Below are positions 60,936 to 64,000 of a stretch of 64,000 nucleotides of DNA, piece by piece (positions within the stretch are counted from its first letter, which is position 1; the number at the start of each line of letters is the position of its first letter). A program made the translations under genes and the position numbers. Below the pieces are notes generated by a model. The model had not been told where the DNA came from. It searched no databases and was given only the letters and a program-made list of their open reading frames with translations. The stretch covers positions 20,150,001-20,214,000 of the forward strand of contig OX344751.2 in assembly GCA_947034885.2 (NCBI GenBank). The letters are read 5' to 3'. This stretch comes from Thuidium tamariscinum. Its lineage: Eukaryota > Streptophyta > Bryopsida > Hypnales > Thuidiaceae.

Positions 60936-61801
60936 GTGGTACTAAACCATCCACAAGACTATCAATTGTAGCATTAGCCTTTGCAACTTTTCCTTCACCA
61001 ATTGATTCCCGTGATGTTTTTGGCATCCCACCTTCTTCTACAACATTTTCTTTGTTCACAACAATGCTTGGGACACCTACGATTGATTCACTTGTTGTGA
61101 CTATCAAACATATTGGAGGAATTAAAATCCCTTCTCCTTGCACACCTCCCGATAAACCACTGATCCCTTTTGTTTGGATTTGCGTGGGAGGCAATTGTAC
61201 TGCATCACTTGTTACTTCCGAGTCCTTGGTTGTAAGCATCGTAGTATTTTTTAATACTTTTTTCGGGGCTAATTGCCTCACTTGGCTCACTTGACTGTGC
61301 CTCGGGATCGTACAAATCCGGAATATCTTTTTGATTCTTTTCAAGCAAAAGCAAAGATTGTATTGTAGTTGGAAATGTGCTCCAATCCAACTTACGAGCC
61401 AATATCAGTTCAGCATATATACCATCAATGTAAGGCTATAATTTATGTACCCCTTACTCCTTGTCTTCTCTCCAAAGAGGGCCCGCCACACCTCTTGAGA
61501 TCAATGAATAAAATGCGGATTGTTGCAGGTCTTGGGCTTACAACAATAATCCCTTGTATGTCCAACGTGGCACTCCCGAGACCACAGCTTGTCAATGTGG
61601 TACATTTTCACATATTTTTTGCACATTTTGGAGGTGCCAATATTCTGCTTTCTCCTTCTCCCAATTGCTCCCTGCTTTGATGTTAGGGTCATCCAAAATT
61701 TGAAAGTGCAACCCATGTGTTCCCCCCTTCACTTTAGTCTTCTTATTGTTTTCGTCTCTTGAAGTCATCGCATTGCTATATGCACCCTCTTCACCAGTCA
61801 T
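60936..61801 (-). pseudogene. Unknown gene, 5' part, cut by the solo LTR
   Basis: From ATG 61801 one minus-strand frame runs to about 61230 with stops at 61592 (TGA), 61538 (TAA), 61454 (TAA) and 61436 (TAG). A single frameshift between about 61225 and 61262 moves it to a second frame, which stays open to the LTR at 60935. Across the LTR 441 nt separate the frame-0 start at 61344 from the codon at 56903, a multiple of three. The predicted protein is hydrophilic, with motifs such as SNWEKEKAEYWHLQNVQ and a Ser/Pro/Glu-rich middle. No known domain was recognised. It may be a host gene or a transposon gene. Confidence 0.55.
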
Positions 61802-62029
61802 GATTGACAATTTGAATTTTTGAGCCCTCAAATAATTAGTCAGAGTACGTAGTTACCACAAGCAAAGAAAATGTATAAACACAAAATAGTAATGCACGCT
61901 GAAAGACCCCAACTCTCCACCTCGTAGGAGCAACTGGTGCATAAAGCAACAGTAATACATCCAAATTGGCTACGAAGAAGAGAAGAAGTGAATAATAATG
62001 AGGCCATTCTATTGCAATATAGCCGTCCG

Positions 62030-62335
62030 CCTCCAACCCTAAAAAGCGCCCGCCCCGGACTTGCAATCAGACGGCCCGGAGCGGCCGTAGGCCTCTGGTC
62101 CGCTGAGGCAGCAGACGTAAACCTGGCCGTCCGCGCCCCGCTAGTCCGACCGTATCCGTCTGTCCGATTGTCTGTGTCTGCGTGTCCGAGGGCCATCCGA
62201 CCGCCCATTTCACCGCCCGTCCCAAGGCCATCCGATCGCCGTCCGTCCGTCTGCTCATCTGCCGTCTCCTAGACGGCGCCCATCGTCTGCTGGCGCATGC
62301 GTCTGCTGTGTCCGAACGCAGGATGTCCAGATTTT
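62030..62335 (-). repeat. CCGTCC-rich cluster, right side
   Basis: A GC-rich stretch with many CCGTCC, CCATCCGA and GTCCG motifs. It mirrors the GGACGG cluster at 54180-54355. The far ends of the two (TTTGGACAGACTTTCGGAC on the left, TCTGGACATCCTGCGTTCGG read inward on the right) are similar and may be the termini of one element. The frames read through it on both strands are compositional. Confidence 0.55.
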
Positions 62336-62370
62336 GGACATAATTTTGCTCCGGACGTGGCAATTCGTCA

Positions 62371-62450
62371 ACCCTGGTGGCCACCAAGGTTGGAACTCTA
62401 AATCTCATGGATGTCACCCCAAGGACTCTATCCACTACAACACACTAAAG
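62371..62450 (-). ncRNA. tRNA-derived (SINE head-like) sequence
   Basis: On the minus strand TGTAGTGGATAGAGT (62439-62425) resembles a Pol III A box and GAGTTCCAACCTT (62398-62386) a B box, at tRNA-like spacing, followed by GGTGGCCACC. It does not fold as a complete tRNA. A short interspersed element head is the likeliest reading. Confidence 0.35.
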
Positions 62451-63196
62451 CTTATATGTCTAGACTATTAGTAGACTTTAATTTATTTACATCTTTCATT
62501 GTTTTCTGATTGATTCATTAATTCAATAGACTTTTGAGGCCATTTAGGCATAGTAAAACAAATTTTTCTAAAAAAGTTTGAACTAAAAATTGTTGAAAAA
62601 TCAAAGTAACTTTCATATCCAATTTTTTTTTTCAATTTCAAATCTTCAATCAAAATTTATGAATACATTTCAAAGAGGGTGTTTAAAAATGTCCAAAAAA
62701 ATGTTCATTCCAATGACTATGAATTTTATTCATAACTTTTGATTGGAGACTTGAGATTGCAAAAAGATTTTTGGATCTGAAAGTTAGTTTGATTTCACAA
62801 CTATTTTTAGTTCAAAGTTTTTTGAAAAAAGTTGTTTCACTATGCATAAATGACCTCTAAAATCTTTTGATTTTTAAAATACTCAAATGTGCATGATTAA
62901 GTTATTGAAAAGAATAAACATTGTATATAGAGTATTAACTATGGTAAATTAAACATTTTTCAAATGTCAAAAACTTAATTAAGATCCTTGTAAGTCAAAA
63001 TGAACAAAAAAGTGTTGATTTTTTTGTTACTTTAGAGTTATAGTACGTGAATCAACAAAATTAAGTATTGATTTTATCAATGTATACCAAAATCAACAAA
63101 AAAAATTGTAAAAATGAACAATGCAATACCCAACTTCAACAAAAATTTGTTAATTTTTAAAAAATTTGGTCATTGTTTTCCTCCCTCCAAAACAAA
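62451..63196. other. AT-rich DNA, nothing recognised
   Basis: No gene, element terminus or array can be supported here. Confidence 0.5.
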
Positions 63197-63480
63197 TGGT
63201 GAAGAATAAGAGGTGGTGGAAATTTTTTCCATATAGAAAGATAGGAAATATGGAGATAAAGAATTTTCTATAATTTTATTCTCAAAATTGAAATCATTGT
63301 GAATTTTGGGAGCCAAAAAGTACATAGCACCTATATCCAATGTCTAAAGTCTCCTAATTCCAATTAGTCTAAAAGTACTTTTCCACTCACTTATTCTGGA
63401 CATGTACCATAATTTTATTAGTCCCAATCTTGAAAAGGAGAAAAAAATCATTTGAGGCTTCATTTCTATCTTAAGGTTGG
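63197..63480 (-). repeat. Inverted copy of 25440-25748
   Basis: It shares with the left copy the strings ATTTTGGGAGCCAAAAAGTA and CCAATGTCTAAAGTCT in inverted order. Similarity fades but continues to about 63545 (GGTGCTTCACC). The remaining DNA to the window end has no recognised feature. Confidence 0.65.
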
Positions 63481-64000
63481 AAATAATGCACCCTTCAAGT
63501 TGGATTTTGGGTGTGGTTGGTTATTGGTGCTTCACCCTTAATTGTTCTTTTGTCAATAGTTTGGTGAACATCTATTTATGCAAATTGGTGTATTGGTATT
63601 ATCATGTTAATCTGATTAGTAATTGGTGATGGTTGATTTCAAACCATACAAGATGGAGGGTGTATTGGAAGGGAAGAATTCAAAACTCTATAGTTTTGAT
63701 ACATTATCCAACTTCCAAAATCAAAATACAACTTTTTTTCTTGAATTTTAGTTGTTCAAAATTTTATCAAACAAGAAAGACAATGTGTGGAAAAAAATTT
63801 TAGCTCATTTGACCTTATGGATTGAAAGATTATAACATTTGAAAAGAAAAGAAAAGAACTTTACATCATCTCTATAAAACAAGATCAAGAGACTTTGAGT
63901 ACTTTTGGCTTAGGAAGTTCACTCTATAGAGATTTTGTTTATCATGTGTAAAGAAACAATTTTTGACCCCCTATTTACTTTTTAACAAACTATGATTTCA

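Noticed and set aside
36407..61801. Alternative genetic code with TAA/TAG read as glutamine (known in some green algae)
   Set aside because: TGA also occurs in frame within the same genes, frameshifts and insertions are present too, and the intact DUF2235 gene has no internal TAA or TAG. Pseudogene decay explains all cases.
61937..62435. Frames on both strands in the CCGTCC-rich cluster
   Set aside because: Composition and short repeats explain the lack of stops; no domain and overlapping alternatives in several frames.

Overview
This window looks like nuclear DNA of a plant-lineage eukaryote with a repeat-bloated, AT-rich genome, most likely a streptophyte outside the flowering plants (alga, bryophyte, lycophyte or fern grade). 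The reasons are the mix of CACTA, Mutator-like, piggyBac-type and MITE elements with plant-style termini, solo LTRs of about 4 kb, and a DUF2235 gene. The taxon is an inference. Nothing looks bacterial: there are no operons, rRNA genes or CRISPR arrays.

Only one intact, convincing gene is visible. It is an intron-free 555-residue DUF2235 (alpha/beta-hydrolase, Tle1-like) reading frame at 14377-16044. It sits in a GC-richer, non-repetitive island (about 12.7-16.2 kb) that stands out sharply from its AT-rich surroundings. Its hydrolase core carries an unusual CxxC...CxxC insertion.

Nearly everything else is mobile DNA. From 1 to 12.7 kb and from 16.9 to 20.7 kb there are several MITE families, many with recognisable terminal inverted repeats (TIRs) and some with target-site duplications (TSDs). 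From 20.7 to 24.6 kb there is a GC-richer, minisatellite-rich block that may be one hAT-like element.

The main structure, 25.75-53.12 kb, is a three-level nest that can be read from its TSDs. A piggyBac element (TSD TTAA, about 6.6 kb once emptied) carries a transposase gene. It was hit by a 9.4-kb CACTA element (TSD CAA, which broke a second piggyBac-borne reading frame) and by an 11.3-kb Mutator-like element (9-bp TSD). The CACTA element was itself hit by a 4-kb LTR, now solo (TSD CCATA). The Mutator-like element contains two MITEs and several satellite-like arrays.

From 54.2 to 62.4 kb lies a second degraded locus. A long minus-strand gene of unknown function, with a predicted coiled coil and a RING-like Cys/His cluster, is cut by a second copy of the same solo LTR (TSD GTGGT). 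Removing the LTR restores the frame exactly. GGACGG-rich clusters in opposite orientation bracket this locus and suggest it too is a DNA transposon.

The dead genes share a pattern: long frames are broken mostly by in-frame stops that each differ from a CGA, CAA, CAG or TGG codon by one C-to-T or G-to-A change. This is what decay of methylated, silenced transposons would leave. Functions of the unrecognised frames, and all family names beyond what termini and motifs show, remain inferences.
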